The position numbers were made by a program, and so were the translations under genes. From JBHEMK01 sp046262635 (GTDB lineage Bacteria; Actinomycetota; Thermoleophilia; Gaiellales; Gaiellaceae): 60,010 bases of DNA. This document shows positions 50,501 through 59,719 of the stretch, one piece after another. The stretch covers positions 1 to 60,010 of the forward strand of contig JBHEMK010000021.1 in assembly GCA_046262635.1 (NCBI GenBank), written 5' to 3'. A model generated the notes under the pieces. That model saw only the letters and a program-made list of their open reading frames with translations. It searched no databases and had not been told where the DNA came from. Within the stretch, counting starts at the first letter, position 1. Each line of letters starts with the position of its first letter.

Positions 50501-51321
50501 CGGAAGTGCACCCCGCGGGCGGAGGTCCGGCCTCCGCCGACGAACGCGCCGAGCAGCAGGGCCGCCAGTCGCGGCTCGGGCTGGGGCTCGGGGTCGGGCT
50601 CGGGCTCGGGCCGCTCCATTCGCGCCATCAGCACGCGGTCGCCCGGCTCGACCTCTTCGAGCAGTTTCCAGAGCAGTAGCGGCACACCGGCCATGTCGAC
50701 GCGGCAGAGCACCGGGTGGTTGTGCGTTCCGGTCAGCTCGTACCCGTCGCGCGTCCGCAACCGCAGCGTCGGGTGGTCGCCGGAATGGAAGAGCCTCGAC
50801 GCGGTCACCGGTCGACCGAGCCGATCGAGAACCTCGAGGTCGATGGCGTTGTCCGACTCGGGCCGCGCGCCGGGGACGATGTCGGCGATCCGCAGCGCCC
50901 CATGCGGCGTCTCAACCCTCGTGTCGCTTGATACACAGTATCTCATCGCCGCCGGCGGGTCGCCGTCGAGCGAGCCGAAGTTGCCTTGACCGTCGACGAG
51001 CAGGTAGCGCAGCGAGAACGGCTGCGCCATCCTGACGAGGGTGTCGTAGATGGATGCGTCGCCGTGCGGGTGGTAGTTACCCATGACCGCGCCGACGACG
51101 TTGGCCGACTTCTTGTACGGCCGGTTTGGCTGGAGCCCGTTCTCGTGCATCCCGTAGAGGACGCGCCGGTGCACAGGCTTCAGTCCGTCGCGCACATCAG
51201 GGAGCGCGCGGCTGACGATGACCGACATCGCGTAGTCGAGGAAGCTGGAGCGCATCTCCTGCTCCAGCTCGCGGCTCTCGATGCGGCCGCCTCCGATCGG
51301 ATCGTGGGTTAGATCAGACAA
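47587..51321 (-). CDS. gyrA: DNA gyrase subunit A containing an intein
   Basis: 1244 codons; without the 402-residue intein the protein has 842 residues, normal for GyrA. N-terminal blocks: [26 protein letters not shown] (two runs), [20 protein letters not shown], and the active-site tyrosine Y128 in AAMRY, directly followed by the intein. The second extein part continues [33 protein letters not shown]. The C-terminal beta-pinwheel has the GyrA-box [10 protein letters not shown]. The intein must be removed for the enzyme to work, because it separates the catalytic Tyr from the conserved Thr. The gene follows gyrB by 12 bases. Confidence 0.98.
   Translation of the reverse strand: [1244 protein letters not shown]
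49732..50937 (-). mobile_element. GyrA intein with inactive-looking LAGLIDADG endonuclease
   Basis: 402 residues (GyrA 129-530), inserted between Y128 and T531. Splicing motifs look intact: Cys1 in [20 protein letters not shown] (block A), [10 protein letters not shown] (block B, TxxH), [17 protein letters not shown] (block F) and FVSHN followed by Thr (block G). The sequence is close to mycobacterial GyrA inteins ([38 protein letters not shown]). Between blocks B and F lies an endonuclease-type region whose dodecapeptides read LLGAFVGGG (intein 128-136) and SLFTGGG (227-233). A charged EP-rich linker sits before it ([12 protein letters not shown]). Both DG pairs have become GG. Confidence 0.95.
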
Positions 51322-51333
51322 CCGCGCTTCCTG

Positions 51334-53718
<2,385 letters not shown>

Positions 53719-53719
53719 G

Positions 53720-53754
53720 AAAAAAGCCCTGCAAATTATGCTCTTTGCGGGCTT
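53720..53754 (-). terminator. Hairpin plus T-run directly ahead of the gyrB start codon
   Basis: Read on the minus strand, AAGCCC-GCAAA pairs with TTTGC-(A)-GGGCTT, an eleven-pair stem with one bulge and an eight-base loop (53724-53754), and six T follow (53725-53720), one base before the gyrB ATG. It is the best intrinsic terminator in the window. The 3' arm contains AGGG, eight bases before the ATG, probably the gyrB ribosome site, so the structure could also hide it. It separates DUF721 from gyrB by 46 bases. Confidence 0.7.
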
Positions 53755-53764
53755 GCGAAGTCTA

Positions 53765-54214
53765 TCAGAAACGGCGGTCGGACAGCGCGCCTGCGAGACT
53801 CGCGCGAGCGGCTCTCGCCACAACCGCGCGCAGCTCCGGATCCTCGATCTCGGCTGCCCAGGAAGCGGCTGTCCTGGCCTCCTCGAGCGTAGCCGGCCGG
53901 CCCGCGGTTCCGACCTCGGTCGGCGGCTCGACGACGGGCTCCGGCACCGGTCCGGGGACGAACTTCAGGCCTTTCGCAGCGAGCTTCCCGAGGCGGCCTT
54001 GGATCTCGTCGGCCCGCTGCGTCAGCTCGAATGCCCAGACCGCGTCGATCGTGTGCACGATCAGGGTTCCGTCACGGATGAAGCGTGCGGGCCAGGCGTT
54101 CCGGGCAATCGCCGCGCCGACGGCCGCGGGCCAGGCCGAGACGAGGTCGGCCATCCCTGCGAAGGCGCCGAAGCGGCGCAGCTCGCGCTTGATCTCACCG
54201 CCAAGCGGCTCCAT
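53765..54214 (-). CDS. DUF721 (DciA-like) protein
   Basis: 149 residues from the ATG at 54214, overlapping the recF stop by one base. The DUF721 core is clear: LVSAWPAAVGAAIARNAWPARFIRDGTLIVHTIDAVWAFELTQR (shown as consecutive parts), with the conserved W-x-x-x-V-G and the hydrophobic strand before ELTQ. The C-terminal extension is acidic and helical. DUF721 proteins between recF and gyrB are widespread in actinobacteria and are related to DciA, the ancestral loader of replicative helicase, so a role at initiation is likely. Its transcript probably ends in the hairpin before gyrB. Confidence 0.9.
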   Translation of the reverse strand: MEPLGGEIKRELRRFGAFAGMADLVSAWPAAVGAAIARNAWPARFIRDGTLIVHTIDAVWAFELTQRADEIQGRLGKLAAKGLKFVPGPVPEPVVEPPTEVGTAGRPATLEEARTAASWAAEIEDPELRAVVARAARASLAGALSDRRF

Positions 54215-55341
54215 CAGGACACCTCTCCGGCGCGCACCCGGAGAAGCTGGGCCGGTTCGGTCGGCAGCGAGGAGGCGTCTGTCGCCGTGACGAGCGCCTG
54301 GCCATGTGCGGCGACGCGGCTCGCAAGCAGGCGGCGTCGGTCGGGATCGAGCTCGGAGAGCACGTCGTCCAGCAGCAGAAGCGGCGGGATGCCGCGGCGG
54401 TCGGAGATCAGCTCCGCCTCGGCAAGCAGGAGCGAGAGGACCGCCAGCCGCTGCTCGCCCTGGGAGCCGAAGCTGCGCAGCTCGCGCGGGCCCGCAACGA
54501 TCGCGAACTCGTCGAGGTGCGGGCCGATCCCGGTGACGCCGCGCTCGAGCTCCTGCTCGAGCCGGGCTTCGAGCGCTTCCCGGGTCGGAGGCGTCCCGCT
54601 GTAGCGCAGATCGCACTCGGGCAGGCCGAGCTCCTCGGCGCGAGCGGCAAACGGCGCGACCAGCGATGCGATCGCCTCGCGCCGCGCGAGCACGAGCTCC
54701 GTGCCGAGCGCGGCAACACGCTCCGTCCACGGAGCGAGCGACTCCCTGGCGGAGTAGCCGGCTGCGATCCGGCGCAAGCCGGCGTTCCGCTGGGCCACGG
54801 CGGCTCCGTACTCGGCCGCCAGCTGCGCCCGCGCAGGGCTGAGCCGGCCGAGTGTCCGGTCGAAGTACGCACGTCGCACGGCAGGCCCGCCCTTGACGAC
54901 CGCGAGGCGGTCGGGCGTGAAAACGAGGGTGGCAGCCTCGCCGCGCAGCTGCTCCGCCGCCCGCAGCGGGGCGCCGTTCACCGTCGCCTTCTTCCCGGCG
55001 TCCACCGCGAGATCGACGCGAAGCTGCACCTGGGTCTGGCCCCGGCGACCCCCGAGCGTGACGCGGGCAGCGTTTTCGCCGAAGCGAATCAGCTGCGCGT
55101 CGGCGCGCGTTCGGGGCGAGAATCCCTGAGTGCCGACGTGCAGTGACTCGAGCAGATTCGTCTTGCCGGCGCCGTTTGGCCCGACGACGAGCACCAAGCC
55201 GGGATCGAGCGACAGCTCCAGCTTGGCATACGAGCGGAAGTTCCGGAGCGAGACCGTCGAGACGATCAGATCGGCCGGCGGAGCGCCGCTAACCGGGGAG
55301 CCGGATCGGCATGACGAGGTAGGTGAAGTCGTCGTCTTCAC
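54214..55341 (-). CDS. recF: DNA replication and repair protein RecF
   Basis: ABC-type ATPase of the RecF/SMC kind: Walker A VVGPNGAGKTNLLES, signature GSQGEQRLAVLSLLLAEAE and Walker B PLLLLDDVLSELD, with the N-terminal VSLRNFRSYAKLEL. It helps load RecA at gaps. The only canonical in-frame start before that block is the GTG at 55341, giving 375 residues and overlapping dnaN by 53 bases. A CTG at 55269 or ATC at 55266, just before VSTVSLRNFRSY, would give a normal 351 residues. No strong ribosome site is seen before either, so the start is open. Confidence 0.95.
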   Translation of the reverse strand: MKTTTSPTSSCRSGSPVSGAPPADLIVSTVSLRNFRSYAKLELSLDPGLVLVVGPNGAGKTNLLESLHVGTQGFSPRTRADAQLIRFGENAARVTLGGRRGQTQVQLRVDLAVDAGKKATVNGAPLRAAEQLRGEAATLVFTPDRLAVVKGGPAVRRAYFDRTLGRLSPARAQLAAEYGAAVAQRNAGLRRIAAGYSARESLAPWTERVAALGTELVLARREAIASLVAPFAARAEELGLPECDLRYSGTPPTREALEARLEQELERGVTGIGPHLDEFAIVAGPRELRSFGSQGEQRLAVLSLLLAEAELISDRRGIPPLLLLDDVLSELDPDRRRLLASRVAAHGQALVTATDASSLPTEPAQLLRVRAGEVS

Positions 55342-56419
55342 CCTGCAGCACCGCCGGCCGCAGAGGGCTGATCAGCTTGAAGCGGATCGAATCCCCCTCG
55401 ACCGACTCGAGGCCGTCTCGGAGAAAGTCGGCATTGAAGCCGATCTCGAGGGGTTCGCCCGTGAACGGCGCAGGCAGGGACTCGCGTGACTCGCCCACCT
55501 CGTGGGTCCGGGCCACGACCGTCAGCTCGCCCTCGGCGAAGCGCAGCTGCAGCGGCGATGTCCGCTCGATCATCACGGCAGCGCGGCGGACGACGTCCAG
55601 CAACTCGGCCCGCGGCAGCGCCAGCACATGCTCGAATGTTTCCGGGAGCAGTTGCTTGTAGTTCGGGAACTGGCCGTCAATGCGGCGCGTCGTCAGCCAG
55701 ATCCCATCCGTTGCGAACAGCACCTGGTTCTCGTGGATGCCGATCTCGACCTCGTCGCCAACCTGAGCGATCCGGGCGAGCTCCTGCAGTGCCCTGGCCG
55801 GAATGATCGCCTCCAGCTCCGGGATCGGTCCTTCGAGCGCGGTCTCCTTGACGGAGAGGCGATAGGAGTCTGTCGCCGCCATGACGATCTTGCCCGCCTC
55901 GAAGCGGGCGAGGATCCCGGTCAGCACCGGGCGTGACTCGTCACGCGAGGCTGAGCGGGCAACACGGTTGATCGTCTCGAGCAGAGCCACTCGGGCGACC
56001 GTGAACGTGGAGGAGGCCTCGAGCTCGGGCAGTCGCGGAAAATCCTCGACGCTGTAGGTGTGGAGCTGGTAGCTCGCCGTCCCGGAGACGATCCGTACCG
56101 CCGATTCCTCCGGCCGGTGCTCGATCTCGACCTCCTCCGAAGGGAGCAGCTTCGCGAGCTCGACGAGCCGGCGGCCGGGGACGACGACCGCTCCGTCGCC
56201 CTCGGTCTGGGCCGACATCGTCGCGCGCAAAGAAAGCTCCATATCCGTCGCGGCGATCTCGATCCCCTCGCCGGTGGCGCGCAGCATGATTCCCGAGAGG
56301 ATCTGGACGGTCGCACGGCTCGAGACCGCGCGCGCCACGACGGCGAGTCGCTGGGCCAGCTCGTTGCGCCGACAGGTAATCCTCAGCCCGGAGCCCACTA
56401 GCACGTCAGTTTCAATCAT
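55289..56419 (-). CDS. dnaN: DNA polymerase III beta clamp
   Basis: 376 residues from the ATG at 56419. The three clamp repeats are visible, with blocks RRNELAQRLAVVARAVSSR, MELSLRATMSAQTEGDGAVVVPGRR (two runs), DFPRLPELE, PVLTGILARFEAGKIVMAATDSYRLS (two runs), GQFPNYKQLLPE and the end block FTYLVMPIRLP that forms the protein-binding pocket. It encircles DNA and tethers polymerase. Its 3' end overlaps recF. An in-frame later start (V at residue 9) is possible but the ATG gives the family length. Confidence 0.97.
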   Translation of the reverse strand: MIETDVLVGSGLRITCRRNELAQRLAVVARAVSSRATVQILSGIMLRATGEGIEIAATDMELSLRATMSAQTEGDGAVVVPGRRLVELAKLLPSEEVEIEHRPEESAVRIVSGTASYQLHTYSVEDFPRLPELEASSTFTVARVALLETINRVARSASRDESRPVLTGILARFEAGKIVMAATDSYRLSVKETALEGPIPELEAIIPARALQELARIAQVGDEVEIGIHENQVLFATDGIWLTTRRIDGQFPNYKQLLPETFEHVLALPRAELLDVVRRAAVMIERTSPLQLRFAEGELTVVARTHEVGESRESLPAPFTGEPLEIGFNADFLRDGLESVEGDSIRFKLISPLRPAVLQGEDDDFTYLVMPIRLPG

Positions 56420-56548
56420 TTAAAGAACCTCGTCGTAGTAATAGAGGGTGTGGACGACGGGGACGCCGGCCCTCAGCCGCATGGATGCAGGCTAGAGCCT
56501 GGGGACGACAGACGGGGAAGGATGGCCCAACTCCACAGGCCGACACGC
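56420..56548. other. dnaA-dnaN intergenic region with DnaA-box-like sites
   Basis: 129 bases. On the minus strand TCGTCCACA (56449-56457) matches the actinobacterial DnaA box TTGTCCACA at eight of nine positions; AACTCCACA (56529-56537) is a weaker match. A TATTAC hexamer on the minus strand (56437-56442) is a possible -10 for dnaN. In many actinobacteria the origin lies exactly here, but the region is short and only one box is good. Confidence 0.45.
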
Positions 56549-57928
56549 TCACCGAACCTGCTTCACACGTGCGGTCAATTCCTGCACAAGGTTGTAGACA
56601 GATCGATCCTCACGGATCAGACGTGCGATCTTGGAGGTCGCGTGGATCACCGTCGTGTGGTCGCGACCGCCGAATTCCTTCCCGATCTTCGGCAGCGACG
56701 AATCGGTCAGCTCGCGCGAGAGGTACATCGCGACCTGGCGTGGATAGACGATGTTTTGGGAGCGGCGATCGCCGCAGAGCTCCTCCAGCGAGAGACTGAA
56801 GCGCTCGGCGACCAGGTCCTGGATCCGCTTGATCGAGACCGCCGCCGCCTCGCCCTGCGGGAACACGTCCTTGAGCACGTCCTGGGCGAGGTCGACGGTC
56901 ATCGCTCGCCCGGTCAGGGAGGAGAAGGCAACGACGCGCGTGAGCGCGCCCTCGAGTTCCCTGATGTTCGTCGAGACGCGGCCGGCGATGAAGGTCAGCA
57001 CCTGCGGGTCGGAGACGTGGATCCCGTCGGTCTTCACCTTCTTGCGCAGGATCGCGATGCGGGTCTCGAGGTCGGGAGGCTGGATGTCGGTGATCAGCCC
57101 CCACTCGAAGCGCGAGCGCAGCCGCTCCTCGAGCGTCGCAATTTCCCGTGGCGGGCGGTCGCTCGAGATGCAGATCTGCGAGCCGGCCTCGTACAGCGAG
57201 TTGAAGGTGTGGAAGAACTCCTCCTGGATCCGCTCCTTGTGCTCGAAAAACTGCACGTCGTCGATCAGGAGGAGGTCGTAGGTGCGGTAACGCTGCTTGA
57301 ACCCCTCGATCCGCTTGTCCCGCAGCGAGTTGATGAAGTCGTTCATGAAGGTTTCGCTCGTGACGTACTTGAGGGAGAGGTCGCCGGAGTGCTCGGAGAC
57401 GTACTGGGCGACGGCCTGGAGCAGATGCGTCTTGCCGAGGCCGGTGCCGCCGTAGACGAAGAGCGGGTTGTACGCCTGTGCCGGCGCTTCCGCGACGGCG
57501 AGCGCGGCCGCGTGCGCGAAGCGGTTCGAGGAGCCGATCACGAATGAGTCGAAGGTGTACTTCGGATTCATTCCAGGCGTGTCATGGCGCGCGCTCCGTG
57601 GCGGTTCGGCCTGCACGAGCGGAGACTCGGGGCGCGCGCCGGCGGCCGCCGGCGCCGATCCGAACAGTTCCTGGATGCGGAGCCGCACGTCGCGCTGGCT
57701 GCCGGTGATGTTCCTGACCTCGGCGGCGACGAGTCCGAGGAAATGGCCCTCGATCCACTCGCGCGTAAAGTCGTTCGGGACCGCGAGCACGAGTTCTTCG
57801 TCACTCAACCCCGCGGCGTCGACCTCACCAAACCACGTGCGGTACGTCGTCTCGTTGAGTGCTCCCCTGAGCCGACTTGCCACCTCGCTCCACAGGCCCT
57901 CAGCAGTCAGCTCGGTTTGATGCTCCAA
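56549..57928 (-). CDS. dnaA: Chromosomal replication initiator DnaA
   Basis: 459 residues from a TTG at 57928. Domain I is LWSEVASRLRGALNETTYRTWFGEV (two runs); a short Ala/Pro linker follows. Domain III has Walker A YGGTGLGKTHLLQA, Walker B LLLIDDVQFFEHKER and sensor I ICISSDRPP; domain IV ends with the DnaA signature GGRDHTTVIHATSKI and KIGKEFGG. It melts the origin and loads helicase. Upstream, TTTACT-17-TATGCT forms a promoter, and DnaA-box-like 9-mers beyond suggest autoregulation. The linker is short compared with Streptomyces DnaA. Confidence 0.98.
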   Translation of the reverse strand: MEHQTELTAEGLWSEVASRLRGALNETTYRTWFGEVDAAGLSDEELVLAVPNDFTREWIEGHFLGLVAAEVRNITGSQRDVRLRIQELFGSAPAAAGARPESPLVQAEPPRSARHDTPGMNPKYTFDSFVIGSSNRFAHAAALAVAEAPAQAYNPLFVYGGTGLGKTHLLQAVAQYVSEHSGDLSLKYVTSETFMNDFINSLRDKRIEGFKQRYRTYDLLLIDDVQFFEHKERIQEEFFHTFNSLYEAGSQICISSDRPPREIATLEERLRSRFEWGLITDIQPPDLETRIAILRKKVKTDGIHVSDPQVLTFIAGRVSTNIRELEGALTRVVAFSSLTGRAMTVDLAQDVLKDVFPQGEAAAVSIKRIQDLVAERFSLSLEELCGDRRSQNIVYPRQVAMYLSRELTDSSLPKIGKEFGGRDHTTVIHATSKIARLIREDRSVYNLVQELTARVKQVR

Positions 57929-57965
57929 CGGGTCGGCTCGTTCCTTTCAGCAGGACCTGACGGCG

Positions 57966-57994
57966 AGCATAGCAACCTCCTCTGGGGAAGTAAA
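57966..57994 (-). promoter_or_regulatory. Promoter of the dnaA operon
   Basis: On the minus strand TTTACT (57994-57989) and TATGCT (57971-57966) are separated by exactly 17 bases, each matching four of six housekeeping consensus positions. Transcription would begin about 30 bases ahead of the TTG start. AAAGGA lies between the two, somewhat far from the start codon for a ribosome site. Confidence 0.5.
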
Positions 57995-58021
57995 CCGCGC
58001 CTATTTGCAGGGATTTTCTTC

Positions 58022-58119
58022 ATTCCACACGACTCTCCACAGGTGTGGAAACTCAAGGCCCACCGCACCCCTACCACCCTGTTTGCAGCGGCTTCTCGTG
58101 TGGAGAACCCGGTGGACGA
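58022..58119. other. Cluster of DnaA-box-like sites, candidate origin or DnaA autoregulatory region
   Basis: Within the 261-base dnaA-rpmH gap: TTCCACAC (58023-58030), CTCTCCACA (58033-58041) facing TGTGGAAAC (58044-58052) so that TCCACA-GG-TGTGGA is a perfect dyad, and TGTGGAGAA (58099-58107), which is TTCTCCACA on the minus strand, plus a weaker GTGGACGAA (58112-58120). The nearby stretch 57991-58025 is AT-richer than its surroundings (TATTTGCAGGGATTTTCTTC). This fits an origin or an autoregulatory site, but the number of good boxes is low for a full oriC. Confidence 0.5.
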
Positions 58120-58128
58120 AGGCTCATC

Positions 58129-58134
58129 TATACT
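58129..58134 (+). promoter_or_regulatory. -10 element of the rpmH operon
   Basis: TATACT matches five of six -10 positions and lies about 55 bases ahead of rpmH. The expected -35 place (58106-58111) overlaps the TTCTCCACA-type DnaA-box-like site rather than a TTGACA, so DnaA binding could affect this promoter. Confidence 0.5.
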
Positions 58135-58189
58135 GGCCCCCTGGCAGTCCCCTCCGGGAATCTTCTGCCCCACCTCCACTCCAGACCTG

Positions 58190-58324
58190 ATGAAGCGGAC
58201 CTACCAGCCCAACGTACGCCGCCGGAAGCGCAAGCACGGTTTCCGCGCGCGCATGTCGACTCGCGCCGGCCGAGTGATCCTCAAGCGCCGCCGCGCCAAG
58301 GGCCGCGCCAAGCTCTCGGCATAG
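58190..58324 (+). CDS. rpmH: Ribosomal protein bL34
   Basis: 44 residues from the ATG at 58190: MKRTYQPNVRRRKRKHGFRA, then RMSTRAGRVILKRRRAKGR, a full-length L34. It is part of the large ribosomal subunit. The gene opens the conserved rpmH-rnpA-yidD-yidC-jag series, 12 bases before rnpA, and is transcribed away from dnaA. The frame is open far upstream but only this ATG gives the family start. Confidence 0.98.
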   Translation: MKRTYQPNVRRRKRKHGFRARMSTRAGRVILKRRRAKGRAKLSA

Positions 58325-58335
58325 AGCCTCCGACC

Positions 58336-58680
58336 GTGAAGCGACAGAATCGACTGTCCCGCTCCCGGGACTTCGATGCCGTCTACCGCCGCGGCCGCTC
58401 CGCGTCGACGCGTTTTCTCGTGCTCTACTGGTTCCCCCACGAGGACCCCGCCGAGCCCCGCTTCGGCTTCTCGGTGCCGCGTGCTGTCGGCGATTCCGTC
58501 ACGCGCAACAAGATCAAGCGGCAGCTCCGCGAGGTGTGGCGCGCACGGCTTGCGCGGATTGCCGCCGGGCACGACTACGTCCTGATCGTCCGCCCGGGCC
58601 TGCCGGAGGCCGTGGAGGCGAACGGCTTCGAGTGGCTGGCGGAGCGGGTGGACGAAGTCCTGCAGAAGGGGGCGCCGTGA
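58336..58680 (+). CDS. rnpA: Ribonuclease P protein component
   Basis: 114 residues from a GTG at 58336. Family blocks: NRLSRSRDFDAVYRRGRS, FGFSVPRAVGDSVTRNKIKRQLREV (two runs) with the RNR signature (RNKIKRQLRE), and HDYVLIVRPG. It binds the RNase P RNA and helps mature tRNA 5' ends. Its stop overlaps yidD (GTGA). The RNA component gene is not in the window. Confidence 0.97.
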   Translation: MKRQNRLSRSRDFDAVYRRGRSASTRFLVLYWFPHEDPAEPRFGFSVPRAVGDSVTRNKIKRQLREVWRARLARIAAGHDYVLIVRPGLPEAVEANGFEWLAERVDEVLQKGAP

Positions 58681-58886
58681 AGTACCTCGGCATCGCCGTG
58701 GTCTACGCCTACCGCTCGACGCTCGGTCTGCTCTTCCCGACGACGTGCAAGTACCACCCGTCGTGCTCTCAGTACGCGCTCGACGCGCTGCGCCGGAAAG
58801 GACTCGTACGCGGGTCGGCGCTCGCCGCCTGGCGCCTGCTCCGCTGCAACCCGTGCAGTCGAGGAGGCTTCGACCCAGTCCGATGA
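58677..58886 (+). CDS. yidD: Membrane protein insertion efficiency factor YidD
   Basis: 69 residues from a GTG at 58677 overlapping the rnpA stop. Family blocks: VVYAYRSTLGLLFPTTCKYHPSCSQYALDAL (shown in parts) with the C-x5-C-x-x-Y pattern, GSALAAWRLLRCNPCSRGGFDPV. YidD is an inner-membrane-associated small protein that helps YidC insert proteins. The stop overlaps the yidC start by ATGA, so the two are coupled. Confidence 0.96.
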   Translation: MKYLGIAVVYAYRSTLGLLFPTTCKYHPSCSQYALDALRRKGLVRGSALAAWRLLRCNPCSRGGFDPVR

Positions 58887-59719
58887 TCGTCGCCAGCCCA
58901 CTCACTCCGGTCGAGCACGCGCTGCGCCATGTCCTGAACTGGCTCCACTTCAGCGCGCACCTCCCCTGGGCCTGGGCGATCGTCGCACTGACGGTCGTCG
59001 TCCGGATGATCCTCGTGCCGCTGACGGTTCGCCAGATTCACTCGATGCAGGCCCTGCAGCGCCACGCGCCGGAGATGAAGGCGATCCAGCAGAAGTACAA
59101 GGGCGACAAGCAGAAGCAGAACGAAGAGCTGATGAAGTTCTACCGGGAGAACAAGATCAACCCGGCCGCCTCGTGCCTGCCGATGCTGGCCCAGTTCCCG
59201 GTATTCATCGCCCTCTACTACACGTTGCGCCACTTCTCGAAGGAGCCGGCGTCACTGCATCCGGGCAGCCTCTCCTGGCTGCACTTCGTACCGTCGATCG
59301 CCGACCACACGACGTCGCACTGGGGCGGTTACCTGCTGCTTCTCGTCTATGTCGCGAGCCAGATGGCCTCGACCGTCTTCATGGCGGCGACGATCGACAA
59401 GACCCAGCGGATTCTCTTCATGTTGATGCCACTCATTTTCGTCTTCGTCGTCGCGCGCTTTCCGGCCGGGCTCGTGCTCTACTGGATGACGACGAACCTG
59501 TGGACCGTTGGTCAGGGGCTGATCACGCGACGCCTCGTGCCGAAGACCGCCGCGCCGACCTCGCTGTTCGGGAGCTTCGGCCAGAAGAAGGACGGAGGGG
59601 GCGGGGGTGGCAACGGCGCCAAGCCGAAACCGCCTGCGCCGAAACCTGCGCCGCCGACGAAGGCGAAGCAGCCGCAGCAGCCCCGCGTCGTCAAGCGGAA
59701 GAAGAAGGCTCGCCGCTAG
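58883..59719 (+). CDS. yidC: Membrane protein insertase YidC (Oxa1 family)
   Basis: 278 residues from the ATG at 58883. Five membrane helices of the Oxa1 core are visible, with the conserved Arg of the first in VVVRMILVPLTVRQIHSMQ, then QQKYKGDKQKQNEELMKFY, INPAASCLPMLAQFPVFIALY (two runs) and FPAGLVLYWMTTNLWTVGQ. There is no periplasmic P1 domain, as usual for Gram-positive lineages. The tail has a Gly run and then Lys/Pro/Gln-rich, strongly basic ends (VKRKKKARR) that probably bind ribosomes. Confidence 0.96.
   Translation: MIVASPLTPVEHALRHVLNWLHFSAHLPWAWAIVALTVVVRMILVPLTVRQIHSMQALQRHAPEMKAIQQKYKGDKQKQNEELMKFYRENKINPAASCLPMLAQFPVFIALYYTLRHFSKEPASLHPGSLSWLHFVPSIADHTTSHWGGYLLLLVYVASQMASTVFMAATIDKTQRILFMLMPLIFVFVVARFPAGLVLYWMTTNLWTVGQGLITRRLVPKTAAPTSLFGSFGQKKDGGGGGGNGAKPKPPAPKPAPPTKAKQPQQPRVVKRKKKARR

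Noticed and set aside
50571..50613. Short tandem repeat of CGGGCT/CGGGGT units
   Set aside because: It encodes the EP-rich linker of the intein and is not an independent repeat element or CRISPR.
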